Shown here one piece after another: positions 50,602 through 57,875 of a stretch of 64,000 nt of DNA (position 1 is the stretch's first letter; each line of letters opens with the position of its first letter). This stretch comes from Streptomyces justiciae (GTDB lineage: Bacteria > Actinomycetota > Actinomycetes > Streptomycetales > Streptomycetaceae), in NCBI RefSeq assembly GCF_015163075.1, contig NZ_JADDXU010000003.1, positions 310,001-374,000 on the forward strand, read 5' to 3'. The translations under genes and the position numbers were made by a program. Under the pieces are notes generated by a model. The model was not told the origin of the DNA, did not search any database, and was given only the letters and a program-made list of their open reading frames with translations.

Positions 50602-51387
50602 CTACAGGCCGGGCGAGGCTCCGCCGTCGAGGGTCAGGGCGGCGCCCGTGATGTGGCGGGCGGCGGGGGAGAGGAGGAAGGCCGCGACGCGGGCCACGTC
50701 CAGCGGGGCGGCCAGTTCGCCGAGCGGGGTCTGGGCGGCTACCTGGGCCGTGACCTCCGCCGCGGTGGCGCCGGTGCGGTCGCCGATCGCCTTGGCGATC
50801 TCGTCCCAGAGGGGTGTGCGGACGGCGCCGGGGTCGAGGACGTTGACCCGGACGCCCTTGCGCCCGAGATCCTTGGAGACGGCCTTGGCGAAGGCCGCGA
50901 GGGCGGCGTTGACCGCGCTGTTCACCGGGAAGAGCGGGTCGGGGTCCTTGCGGAAGACGCCGCTGACCAGCACGACCGAGCCTCCGTCGCCCTCGGCCAG
51001 AGGTCCGGCGAGCGCCCGGGTGAGCCGTACGGCGCCCATCAGCTTGCCGTTGAACGTGGTCTGCCACATCGCGTCGTCGGTTTCGGCGAGCGGGGCGAGC
51101 GGGCCGTCCCCCGCGGTGTGGACCAGGCCGTCCACCCGGCCGAGCTCGGCGACCAGGGCGGCGACGGTCGCGTCGACCGAGGCGGCGGAGTTGATGTCGG
51201 TCTCGTAGGTGACGAGCCGGCCCGCGCCGCCCGTGCGGGCGTCGATCTCCTGCCGGGTCCGCTCCAGGCGGCCCGCGTCCCGGCCCAGCAGGGCGACGGT
51301 GGCGTCCGAGCGGGCGAGCTCCTCGACGACGGCCGAGCCCATGCCGCCGGTGGCGCCGGTGACGACTATGACGGGGGTGGCGTTCAT
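50602..51387 (-). CDS. Short-chain dehydrogenase-like protein lacking Tyr-x3-Lys
   Basis: A 261-residue SDR-fold protein. The cofactor motif is TGATGGMGSA and the fold is complete to HITGAALTLDGGASP. At the active site, VLVSGVF has the Ser, but the position of the catalytic Tyr and Lys (YxxxK, normally YSASKAAL) reads VNSAVNAAL, so both are replaced. It probably binds NAD(P) but cannot act as a classical reductase; a structural, dehydratase-like or regulatory role is possible. It starts at ATG 51387 and its promoter holds two copies of the AACCAACTAGATGGTT operator. Confidence 0.85.
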   Translation of the reverse strand: MNATPVIVVTGATGGMGSAVVEELARSDATVALLGRDAGRLERTRQEIDARTGGAGRLVTYETDINSAASVDATVAALVAELGRVDGLVHTAGDGPLAPLAETDDAMWQTTFNGKLMGAVRLTRALAGPLAEGDGGSVVLVSGVFRKDPDPLFPVNSAVNAALAAFAKAVSKDLGRKGVRVNVLDPGAVRTPLWDEIAKAIGDRTGATAAEVTAQVAAQTPLGELAAPLDVARVAAFLLSPAARHITGAALTLDGGASPGL

Positions 51388-51507
51388 GGGGTCCTCAATT
51401 CGCTGGCGTTGAGCGGCGTTTGACGAGATGTCAGAGAACACCGGCGGCCCGATCGGAGCGGGTCCGGCCTGGTGATGAAGAAGGTAGCCCGGTTCGGGAG
51501 CGCGCGC

Positions 51508-51545
51508 AACCATCTAGTTGGTTTTTGAGAACCAACTAGATGGTT
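51508..51545. promoter_or_regulatory. Paired TetR operators before the SDR gene
   Basis: AACCATCTAGTTGGTT (51508-51523) and AACCAACTAGATGGTT (51530-51545) are exact complements and each is itself nearly palindromic. A second pair occurs at 52258-52295 upstream of the TetR gene, which points to this TetR as the binding protein. Confidence 0.8.
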
Positions 51546-51579
51546 AAGCCCGTTCCCCACCCCCTCCGACCAGCAAAAA

Positions 51580-51605
51580 GGGAGCCCGGAAATCTCCGGA
51601 CTCCC
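51580..51605 (-). terminator. Terminator after the TetR gene
   Basis: GGGAGcCCGGA/TCCGGaCTCCC around AATC. On the minus strand it is followed by a run of T (51575-51579), an intrinsic terminator for the TetR gene. Confidence 0.75.
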
Positions 51606-51631
51606 TCACCCCACCCAGGCCTGGACGGACG

Positions 51632-52234
51632 TCAGACCGCCCCCTGAAGCACGTTGTCGATGATCGAGTGCCCGTGCGCCACCACGCTCGCCCGCAGCAG
51701 CGCCCACCCGCTCTCCGTCTCCCCGTCCGGCCCCAGCATCAGCCGGCGCTGCTGCGGCACGATGAACGGCCAGGACGCGATGCCGATCAGGGCGATGAGC
51801 ACGCGGGCGGCCGTGGCGGGGTCGTCGACGCCGAGCGCGAGGCTGAGCGCGGCCGTCTTGTGGACGTAGTACGCCTCGCGCTCCTTCTCGTCCGGGATCG
51901 GCTTGTCGCGGTAGTGCAGACCCTCCCAGGCCAGCAGCCGTACGAGGTCGGACTGGCGGTGGTAGTCGAAGACCTCGCCGACGTACGAGCGCAGCCCCTC
52001 CTCCGTGACGGGGATGGGCACCGCTTCCGACATGTGGGCGTAGACCTTGGTCATCACGGCCGCGAACAGGGCTTCCTTGTTGCCGAAGTAGGCGTAGATC
52101 CGCTGCTTGTTGACGCCGGAGCGTTCGGCGATGCGGTCCACGCGCGCACCCGCGAGCCCGTGCTCGGAGAACTCCGCCTCGGCGGCTTCCAGAAGCTTGG
52201 CGCGGGTCGCCTGCGCCTTGGGTGTCTCAGCCAT
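51632..52234 (-). CDS. TetR/AcrR family regulator of the cluster
   Basis: A 200-residue TetR protein. The HTH is ATRAKLLEAAEAEFSEHGLA, RIAERSGVNKQRIYAYFGNKEALFAA; the C-terminal domain belongs to the TetR_C type with QSDLVRLLAWEGLHYRDKPI. The start at 52234 gives MAETPKAQATRAK, and a longer frame runs through the operator. Its own promoter and that of the divergent AfsA-like gene share the operator pair at 52258-52295, and the SDR gene has another pair, so this repressor probably controls both units. Confidence 0.88.
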   Translation of the reverse strand: MAETPKAQATRAKLLEAAEAEFSEHGLAGARVDRIAERSGVNKQRIYAYFGNKEALFAAVMTKVYAHMSEAVPIPVTEEGLRSYVGEVFDYHRQSDLVRLLAWEGLHYRDKPIPDEKEREAYYVHKTAALSLALGVDDPATAARVLIALIGIASWPFIVPQQRRLMLGPDGETESGWALLRASVVAHGHSIIDNVLQGAV

Positions 52235-52257
52235 GGGACCAGCGTAGTCCACGCCAC

Positions 52258-52295
52258 AACCAACTGGATGGTTCAGAAAAACCAACTAGATGGTT
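52258..52295. promoter_or_regulatory. Paired TetR operators in the TetR/AfsA-like divergent region
   Basis: AACCAACTGGATGGTT (52258-52273) and AACCAACTAGATGGTT (52280-52295), 22 nt centre to centre, the same spacing as the pair at 51508-51545. Confidence 0.82.
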
Positions 52296-52413
52296 GCACT
52301 CTTGCCGAGACTCCTCTACGTTCTTCACATCGGCCCCGCCACCCCGGAAAACCCGGTGCGGAAGAGGCGGCAGGCCCCTCGTGTCAGCTCCCATGTCAGC
52401 TGAGGAGAAACGC

Positions 52414-53211
52414 ATGTCAGCCACAGCCACCCTTCGGACCCTGCTGCTCGTCGGTGACCGTTTCGCCGGATTCGCCGCCCAGCAGGACGTCCTCACCGTC
52501 AGCCAGTTCATCGAGGAGATGCGCCTCGGGGTGTACTCCTGGGACAGCCGCCCGGTCCGGGTCCGCGCCGGTCAGGGCGTCACCGCCGAGGACGCGGACA
52601 ACGTCAGGGACGCGGCGCTGCTGCTCGGCCTCGGTGACCGTCTCGACCTCGACTTCCGGGCGCCGGCGCTGGCCGGCCGCGGCGAGGCCCACAAACACCG
52701 AAGCGACAACACCCTGATAGCCGACCTCCGGCGGGACGGTGCGGACCTCTTCTCCGCCACCCTCCGGGTCCACAACGACAACGAGCTGCTCATCGACCAC
52801 CAGACCGGCGAGCACGTCCAGGGCATGGTGGCCGTCGAGGCGGCCCGGCAGATGTTCCTCGCGGTCAGCGAGCGCTACCACGCCTGCCGCTACCTCGACC
52901 GCTCGTACTACTACGTCATCGAGTCGATGAACACCGACTTCGAGAACTTCCTCTTCCCCGTCGACGCCACGATCGTCTACCACTCGCTGCGCGCCGAACT
53001 CGACGACCCCGACCGGCTGTCCTTCGCCGCGGAGATCTCCCTCCACCAGGCCGGCCGCCGCGCCTCCATCACCACCGTCACCTACACGGCCTTCGACGCC
53101 CCGGTCATCGAGGCCAAGGAGCACCGCCGGGCCCAGTTCGCCGTCGAGCACACGGTGCGCAACGCGCGCCAGACGATCACGCCCACGGAGCCGGTGCTGG
53201 CCACCGTCTGA
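52414..53211 (+). CDS. AfsA-like hot-dog domain protein (single-domain, atypical)
   Basis: A 265-residue protein. A variable N-terminal 90 residues is followed by one AfsA hot-dog domain: HKHRSDNTLIADLRRDGADLF, then LLIDHQTGEHVQGMVAVEAARQMF, the family's DH-x-x-DH-x-x-GM-x-x-x-EAARQ hallmark with Thr/Glu in between, and ESMNTDFENFLFP. True butyrolactone synthases have two such domains. It may use a different acyl or acceptor, or be an acyl carrier for the other proteins. The ATG at 52414 has GAGGAG 6 nt upstream. First gene of a four-gene unit to 56053. Confidence 0.82.
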   Translation: MSATATLRTLLLVGDRFAGFAAQQDVLTVSQFIEEMRLGVYSWDSRPVRVRAGQGVTAEDADNVRDAALLLGLGDRLDLDFRAPALAGRGEAHKHRSDNTLIADLRRDGADLFSATLRVHNDNELLIDHQTGEHVQGMVAVEAARQMFLAVSERYHACRYLDRSYYYVIESMNTDFENFLFPVDATIVYHSLRAELDDPDRLSFAAEISLHQAGRRASITTVTYTAFDAPVIEAKEHRRAQFAVEHTVRNARQTITPTEPVLATV

Positions 53212-53262
53212 GCACCGTACGACCACTTCAGAAACGCACTCACTCACCCAAGGAGAACCGTC

Positions 53263-53892
53263 ATGTCCGCTTCCGCCGCCCTCATCACCGCCACCGAGCT
53301 GTTCGCCAAGCCCGAGCAGATCGACGCCGTCGCCGAGGCCTGGCAGGCCCACAACGACGCGTCCGGCTTCGAAGGACGCATCCTCTACCGCGGCCTGGAG
53401 AGCAACTCCGTCCTCGAACTCGCCCCGCTGCACCACGGGTTCGAGCAGATGGAGGAGCTGCGCGCCGACTGGTGGAAGCTGTGGGAGGCCGTCGGCCCGC
53501 TGGGCGAGGGCGACTTCCGCCGCCAGTTCCTGCAGTTCGTCGAGGCGCCCAAGCCGGCCGCCGGCGCCCTGCCCGACACCCACTACGTGCAGATGCGGCA
53601 CGTCGAGGTCGTGCCGCGGGTCTACCGGCAGTACCGCGCCTGGCGCGAGGAGACCATCTTCGACGTCGTCCGCACCACCGACGAGGTCAAGAGCTTCCAG
53701 GCGTTCCACTCGCTGGCCAGCACCGAGCCCGGCGTGATGTTCGTGTCCGGCTTCGACGCCGACCCCGCGAAGTACATGGAGGCCTTCACCTCCCCGCGCT
53801 ACCAGCAGATCGTCCGCGAGGCGGGCGACACCTACATCACCGGAGGCGACAACGGCCTGTACACCCGCATCTACGAGCGCGTCACCGCCTGA
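53263..53892 (+). CDS. ABM/dimeric alpha-beta-barrel-like protein
   Basis: A 209-residue protein of two repeats, each with an alpha-beta segment like the antibiotic-biosynthesis-monooxygenase fold: ITATELFAKPEQIDAVAEAW with GFEGRILYRGLESNSVLELAP, and VQMRHVEVVPRVYRQYRAWRE with EPGVMFVSGFDADPAKYMEAF. A single ABM unit has about 100 residues, so this is a tandem version. Enzymes of this fold oxidise or cyclise small polyketides without a cofactor. No catalytic residues are assigned. Preceded by AAGGAG and 51 nt after the AfsA-like gene. Confidence 0.65.
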   Translation: MSASAALITATELFAKPEQIDAVAEAWQAHNDASGFEGRILYRGLESNSVLELAPLHHGFEQMEELRADWWKLWEAVGPLGEGDFRRQFLQFVEAPKPAAGALPDTHYVQMRHVEVVPRVYRQYRAWREETIFDVVRTTDEVKSFQAFHSLASTEPGVMFVSGFDADPAKYMEAFTSPRYQQIVREAGDTYITGGDNGLYTRIYERVTA

Positions 53893-54031
53893 CGCCCCCC
53901 GTCCCTCCCCTCCCACGGCCGGCCGCGGAACCCCTGTGCACTGAGCGCGGCGTTGCGCGGCCGGCCGTATCCACCTCTCCTCTCCCTCCGTCACCCGCCT
54001 CTCCACCTCGCGTCCGCGAAGGAGCACCGAC

Positions 54032-54925
54032 ATGACCCTCTCCCCCGTGGCCCCCGCGCCCGTCGCGGCCGCGCCCATGACCCGGACCTACGACCTGAGC
54101 GTCACCACCCAGGGGCCGCTCTACCCGCCGAGCGAGATCGTCGACGAGAACGGCGACTTCGTCGTCATCGGCCGCGTCAACCGGCCCGGCCCCGACGGCG
54201 CCACCGTCTCCGCGTGGGGCGGCGCGGTGGTCTCCCCGGACAGCCCGCTGCCGCCGCTCGGCCAGAACCTGCCGTACGACATCGTCCGCGAGCTCGACCT
54301 CACCGACCCGACCGGCCCGGACGCCCAGGTCCAGCTGTTCACGCTGCCCCTCCCGCTGCCCTGCAACAACTACCCGATGCTGTTCGCCCCCGAGCAGCGC
54401 CCCGACGCGCACGACGTGCGCCGCCCGAGCTATCCGCTGCACGGCGCGCCCATCCCGGACCTGCGCGAGGAGGACGGCCCGAAGGTGCGGGAACCGATCA
54501 CGCTCGGCCAATGGGCCAAGGCGCGCGGCCAGTTGGAGGTGCATGTGCCGGCGCACCGGCGCGGCGCCGACTTCTCCTTCGCCTTCACCGGTCTGATCCC
54601 GGACAGCCTCTACACGGTCATGTCGCTGCGCGAGCACGACCTCGACCCGGCCGGCCCGACCCGCCCCGGCCCGCTCGGCGTGCCGAACGCCTTCATCAGC
54701 GACAGCAACGGCATGGCCCACTACCGGGCGACCCTCCCCAACCCCTTCCCGGCGCCGGGCACCCCCGGCTCCAACCGGGTGATCAACGTGGTCGTGCTGT
54801 GGATGAGCTACCAGCAGAACTACGGCGGCGCCATCGGCCACTTCGGCCTCGGTGGCGACATCCACGCCCAGCTGAAGCTCCAGGGCCCGAGCTTCGGAGA
54901 GTTCACGACCGAACCCGCCAACTGA
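54032..54925 (+). CDS. Unrecognised beta-rich protein of the cluster
   Basis: A 297-residue protein with a Pro/Ala-rich N-terminus but no signal peptide. The core is beta-rich: YDLSVTTQGPLYPPSEIVDE near the start, HRRGADFSFAFTGLIPDSLYTV in the middle, and VINVVVLWMSYQQNYGGAIGHFGLGGDIHAQL at the end (read in parts). The His and Asp at the C-terminal sheet could be a metal site. I do not recognise the family. It lies between the ABM-like and the ketosynthase genes with GAAGGAG in front, and must belong to the pathway. Confidence 0.6.
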   Translation: MTLSPVAPAPVAAAPMTRTYDLSVTTQGPLYPPSEIVDENGDFVVIGRVNRPGPDGATVSAWGGAVVSPDSPLPPLGQNLPYDIVRELDLTDPTGPDAQVQLFTLPLPLPCNNYPMLFAPEQRPDAHDVRRPSYPLHGAPIPDLREEDGPKVREPITLGQWAKARGQLEVHVPAHRRGADFSFAFTGLIPDSLYTVMSLREHDLDPAGPTRPGPLGVPNAFISDSNGMAHYRATLPNPFPAPGTPGSNRVINVVVLWMSYQQNYGGAIGHFGLGGDIHAQLKLQGPSFGEFTTEPAN

Positions 54926-54961
54926 CCGTCTCGGTATGCCACTTACCCCTCAGGAGAGACC

Positions 54962-56053
54962 ATGGACCACACCATCGGCATCATCGCCACCGGCTCCTAC
55001 CTGCCCGCGACCGTCGCCCACAACGACGAGGTCGGTGCCGCGGCGGGGGTGACCGCGGAATGGATCGAACGCAAGACCGGCATACGACGACGACACCGCG
55101 CGGCCCCGCACGATGCCACGTCGGACCTGGCGGCGAACGCGGCCCGACAGGCGTTGCTTCAGGCAGGTCTGACGGCCGATCAGCTCACGTACGTCGTCGT
55201 CGCCACCTCCACCCCCGACCACCCCCAGCCCGCCACCGCCGCCATCGTCACCGACCTCATCGGGGCGCGCCGGGCCGCCGCCTTCGACGTCAACTCGGTG
55301 TGCAGCGGCTTCATGTTCGCGCTGACGGCAGCCGACCGCATGCTGCGGGCCGAGCCGCGCACGGCGTCGGGGCAGGGGCCGTACGCCCTGGTCATCGGTG
55401 CGGACATCTACTCCCGCATCCTGGACCCGGCCGACCGCAAGACGGCCATCCTGTTCGGCGACGGAGCGGGGGCCGTCGTCCTCGGGCCGGTGCCGGCCGG
55501 GACCGGCGGCATCACCACCAGCCTGACGACCCGCGGCGACCAGCACCGCCTGATCAGCGTCCCGGCCGGCGGCAGCAGGCGCCCAGCCTCGGCGGAGACT
55601 GTCGCGGAGGGCGCGCACTGGTTCACGATGGACGGCCGCGGGGTGCGCGGCTTCGTGCACGACAACCTGCCCGGTGCGATCGGCGAGTTGCTGGCCAAGG
55701 CACGCGTACCGGCCCGTGCGGTACGGCACTTCGTCCCGCACCAGGCGAACGGCGTGATGCTCGCCGAGGTCTGGCCCGCGCTCGGCCTCGACACGGCCCG
55801 CATGCATCTGGCCCTCGCCCATCACGGCAACACCGGTGCCGCGTCCGTCCCGATCACCCTCGACGTGGCGCACCGGCGGGGGTTGTTCACCGAGGGCGAC
55901 CTGACGGTGCTGTCGGCCTTCGGGGGCGGCATGTCGGTCGGCTCGGCCCTGTTCCGCTGGGCCCCGACGGCCCACGCCCGCCCGGCACGGGCCGCTGCGG
56001 CGACGGGGGCGACGACGGGCGTACGGGAGCCGGTGCTGGCCGGGGCGAGGTAG
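54962..56053 (+). CDS. FabH-like ketosynthase III
   Basis: A 363-residue thiolase-fold enzyme. The catalytic Cys is in DVNSVCSGFMFALTAADRML, His in FVPHQANGVMLAEV and Asn in HHGNTGAASVP; the C-terminal Ala-rich tail is extra. KAS III enzymes condense an acyl-CoA with malonyl-ACP, or in clusters transfer acyl groups to alcohols. No carrier protein is next to it. It is the only condensing enzyme seen in the cluster besides the AfsA homologues. Follows the unrecognised gene by 36 nt with GGAGAG upstream. Confidence 0.9.
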   Translation: MDHTIGIIATGSYLPATVAHNDEVGAAAGVTAEWIERKTGIRRRHRAAPHDATSDLAANAARQALLQAGLTADQLTYVVVATSTPDHPQPATAAIVTDLIGARRAAAFDVNSVCSGFMFALTAADRMLRAEPRTASGQGPYALVIGADIYSRILDPADRKTAILFGDGAGAVVLGPVPAGTGGITTSLTTRGDQHRLISVPAGGSRRPASAETVAEGAHWFTMDGRGVRGFVHDNLPGAIGELLAKARVPARAVRHFVPHQANGVMLAEVWPALGLDTARMHLALAHHGNTGAASVPITLDVAHRRGLFTEGDLTVLSAFGGGMSVGSALFRWAPTAHARPARAAAATGATTGVREPVLAGAR

Positions 56054-56159
56054 CGGACGGGGCGCGATGCCCCACCCGCCCGGCACGGACGTACCCACGA
56101 CGGAGAAACACCACGCGTGCACAGACCACTGATGCCATCAACGCCCCACAGGAGCAACA

Positions 56160-56360
56160 ATGATCACCCTGCAGAAGCCGAAGAGCCCCGGTCTCCCTCG
56201 TTTGCATGTCTTGGCCAACGGCACGCTGGCCTCGGTGCAGCACGGCGGCACCTGGTACCTGCTGAACACCGGCCCCGAGGCACGGCGGCCCGTCCTCCAC
56301 CTCGCGGGGGACGCGGACGACGCGGAGCTGGAGCCCCACATCTGCCGGAGCATCGACTGA
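56160..56360 (+). CDS. Small hypothetical protein after the ketosynthase
   Basis: A 66-residue protein reading MITLQKPKSPGLPRLHVLAN, then GTLASVQHGGTWYLLNTGPEA and ending CRSID. A single small beta-domain is likely; no motif is seen. The ribosome-binding site CAGGAG is good and codon use is normal. A strong terminator follows (56372-56413), so it is the last gene of the AfsA-like operon, 106 nt after the ketosynthase. It could be the carrier or a structural helper; no Ser of a carrier protein is visible. Confidence 0.6.
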   Translation: MITLQKPKSPGLPRLHVLANGTLASVQHGGTWYLLNTGPEARRPVLHLAGDADDAELEPHICRSID

Positions 56361-56371
56361 CCCCGCACACA

Positions 56372-56413
56372 GATGGAGGGGCGGAGGCCGATCAGGCCCT
56401 CCGCCCCTCCATC
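56372..56413. terminator. Bidirectional terminator between small protein and HAD genes
   Basis: GATGGAGGGGCGGAGG (56372-56387) and its exact complement (56398-56413) around a 10-nt loop. It ends both convergent genes. Confidence 0.85.
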
Positions 56414-56422
56414 CACGTGTCC

Positions 56423-57226
56423 TCAGCAGAGCGGCAGGGCGCAGCCCCCCGAGCAGCCCTCGGAGTGCTCGTCGCGGCCCATGGACCAGCAGGCGAGCGC
56501 GCACCCGGAGACGGCGGCCGCGGCCCGGTCCGCACGCCGGGCGAGATAGCCGCGTACGACGGGGTCGTCGCCGACGCCACGGGGGTGGCCGACGCAGTCG
56601 AGGAGGGGGAAGTCGGAGGGGTGGTCGCCGTAGGCGAAGCAGTCGCGCGGGTTGACGCCGGGGTGCTCGGCGAGCATCCGCAGGGCCGCCGCCCGCTTGC
56701 CCTCGCCGATCACGGGCTCGGTCAGCTCACCGGTGTAACGGCCCTCGCGCACGACGGGCGAGGAGCACAGGACGTGCCGGGCGCCGACGTGCTCGGCGAC
56801 GGGGTCGAGGCAGGGCGGGAAGGACCCGGAGACGAGCACGATCTCGGCGCCGGCGGCGCGATGCCGGTTCAGCTCGTCGACGGTGGAGGCGATGAAGAAC
56901 CCGGGGTCGGCGGAGGCGAGGGTGAACCACTCGCGCCCGAGCGCGGCCATCTCCTCGACGCTCTCACCGGCGTAGGAGCGGTAGTAGGCCCGGTTCACAT
57001 CCGCCCGGGGCACCCCGGCGGCGGAGCGGCCCTTGAGGTCGGCCTCGACGAGCCGGTACCGGTGCTCGCCCTCCTCACCGAACCGCCGGACGAGCTGAAA
57101 GCGCAGGAACTCGAACATGCTCTTGCAGTTGATGAGCGTCTCGTCGACGTCACAGAAGACCAGGTAGGCGGGCCGATGCCCCGCGTCGACCCGCACCCCG
57201 CCGGCTGTCTCCGCCACCACCGTCAT
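56423..57226 (-). CDS. HAD-superfamily phosphatase (SerB-like) with Cys-rich tail
   Basis: A 267-residue HAD-IB protein. Motif I is FCDVDETLI (both Asp), motif II LVSGSFPP, motif III the Lys in GEGKRAA, motif IV YGDHPSDFPLL. The C-terminus ends with five Cys in 26 residues (SGCALACWSMGRDEHSEGC, SGGCALPLC), not a usual feature and perhaps a metal site or disulfide clip. The start at 57226 has GGAGG 8 nt upstream. A perfect ARE lies 50 nt upstream of the start, so it is under the butyrolactone receptors. A dephosphorylation step of the signal or product is its likely job. Confidence 0.85.
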   Translation of the reverse strand: MTVVAETAGGVRVDAGHRPAYLVFCDVDETLINCKSMFEFLRFQLVRRFGEEGEHRYRLVEADLKGRSAAGVPRADVNRAYYRSYAGESVEEMAALGREWFTLASADPGFFIASTVDELNRHRAAGAEIVLVSGSFPPCLDPVAEHVGARHVLCSSPVVREGRYTGELTEPVIGEGKRAAALRMLAEHPGVNPRDCFAYGDHPSDFPLLDCVGHPRGVGDDPVVRGYLARRADRAAAAVSGCALACWSMGRDEHSEGCSGGCALPLC

Positions 57227-57275
57227 GTCCAGAACCTCCCCCTCGGGGCCCGGCACGGTACCGGGCACTAAAAAA

Positions 57276-57293
57276 ATTCCTTCGTGAAGGTAT
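57276..57293. promoter_or_regulatory. Autoregulatory element before the HAD gene
   Basis: ATTCCTTCGTGAAGGTAT, identical to the core at 48214-48231. It may also act on the VOC gene on the other strand (57370). Confidence 0.8.
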
Positions 57294-57369
57294 CACTCAC
57301 CGGATGCTGTTGTCAGTGGGCCCGGCTAGCCTCCGAAGGAGTACCGGCACCCCTTTTCGGGAGGTTTCC

Positions 57370-57783
57370 ATGGCCTCGCGCCTCAACCCGTACCTCAGCT
57401 TCGACGGCACCACTCGACAGGCGATGGAGTTCTACAAGGAGGTGTTCGGCGGCACCCTCACGCTGAACACGTACGGCGACTTCGGCCAGGCGGACACCCC
57501 GCTGGCCGACAAGATCATGCACGGCATGCTGGAAACCCCGTCCGGCTTCACCCTCATGGCCGCCGACGCCCACCCGGACATGCCGAACACCGTCGGCAAC
57601 AACTACTCCATCAGCCTCAGCGGCGACGACGACACAGAACTGCGCGGCTACTGGGAGAAGCTCTCGACGGACGGCACGGTGTCGGTCCCCCTCGACAAAC
57701 AGATGTGGGGCGACGTCTTCGGCATGTGCACGGACCGGTTCGGGGTGCCTTGGATGGTGAACATCGCGGGGGCGCAGGGCTGA
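57370..57783 (+). CDS. VOC-fold (PhnB/glyoxalase-like) protein
   Basis: A 137-residue protein: NPYLSFDGTTRQAMEFYKEV and FGGTLTLNTYGDFGQADTPL open, KIMHGMLETPSGFTLMAAD continues, and MWGDVFGMCTDRFGVPWMVN ends. This is the PhnB-like subset of the VOC fold, often without bound metal. GGGAGG stands upstream. It is divergent from the HAD gene with the ARE between them, so it may be part of the regulon, or a simple chromosomal gene beyond the cluster border. Confidence 0.86.
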   Translation: MASRLNPYLSFDGTTRQAMEFYKEVFGGTLTLNTYGDFGQADTPLADKIMHGMLETPSGFTLMAADAHPDMPNTVGNNYSISLSGDDDTELRGYWEKLSTDGTVSVPLDKQMWGDVFGMCTDRFGVPWMVNIAGAQG

Positions 57784-57875
57784 TCGGGGCGGGATCGGCC
57801 GCGGTGCGAGGCGTCGGGTCGTCCCCATGACGCCTCGCCCGCGGCACCCTCCGGCGCCCCTCGTCGAGGTCGGCC

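Noticed and set aside
56055..56504. Minus-strand frame opposite the small hypothetical gene
   Set aside because: It lacks a ribosome-binding site, runs through the terminator and has shadow-type composition.
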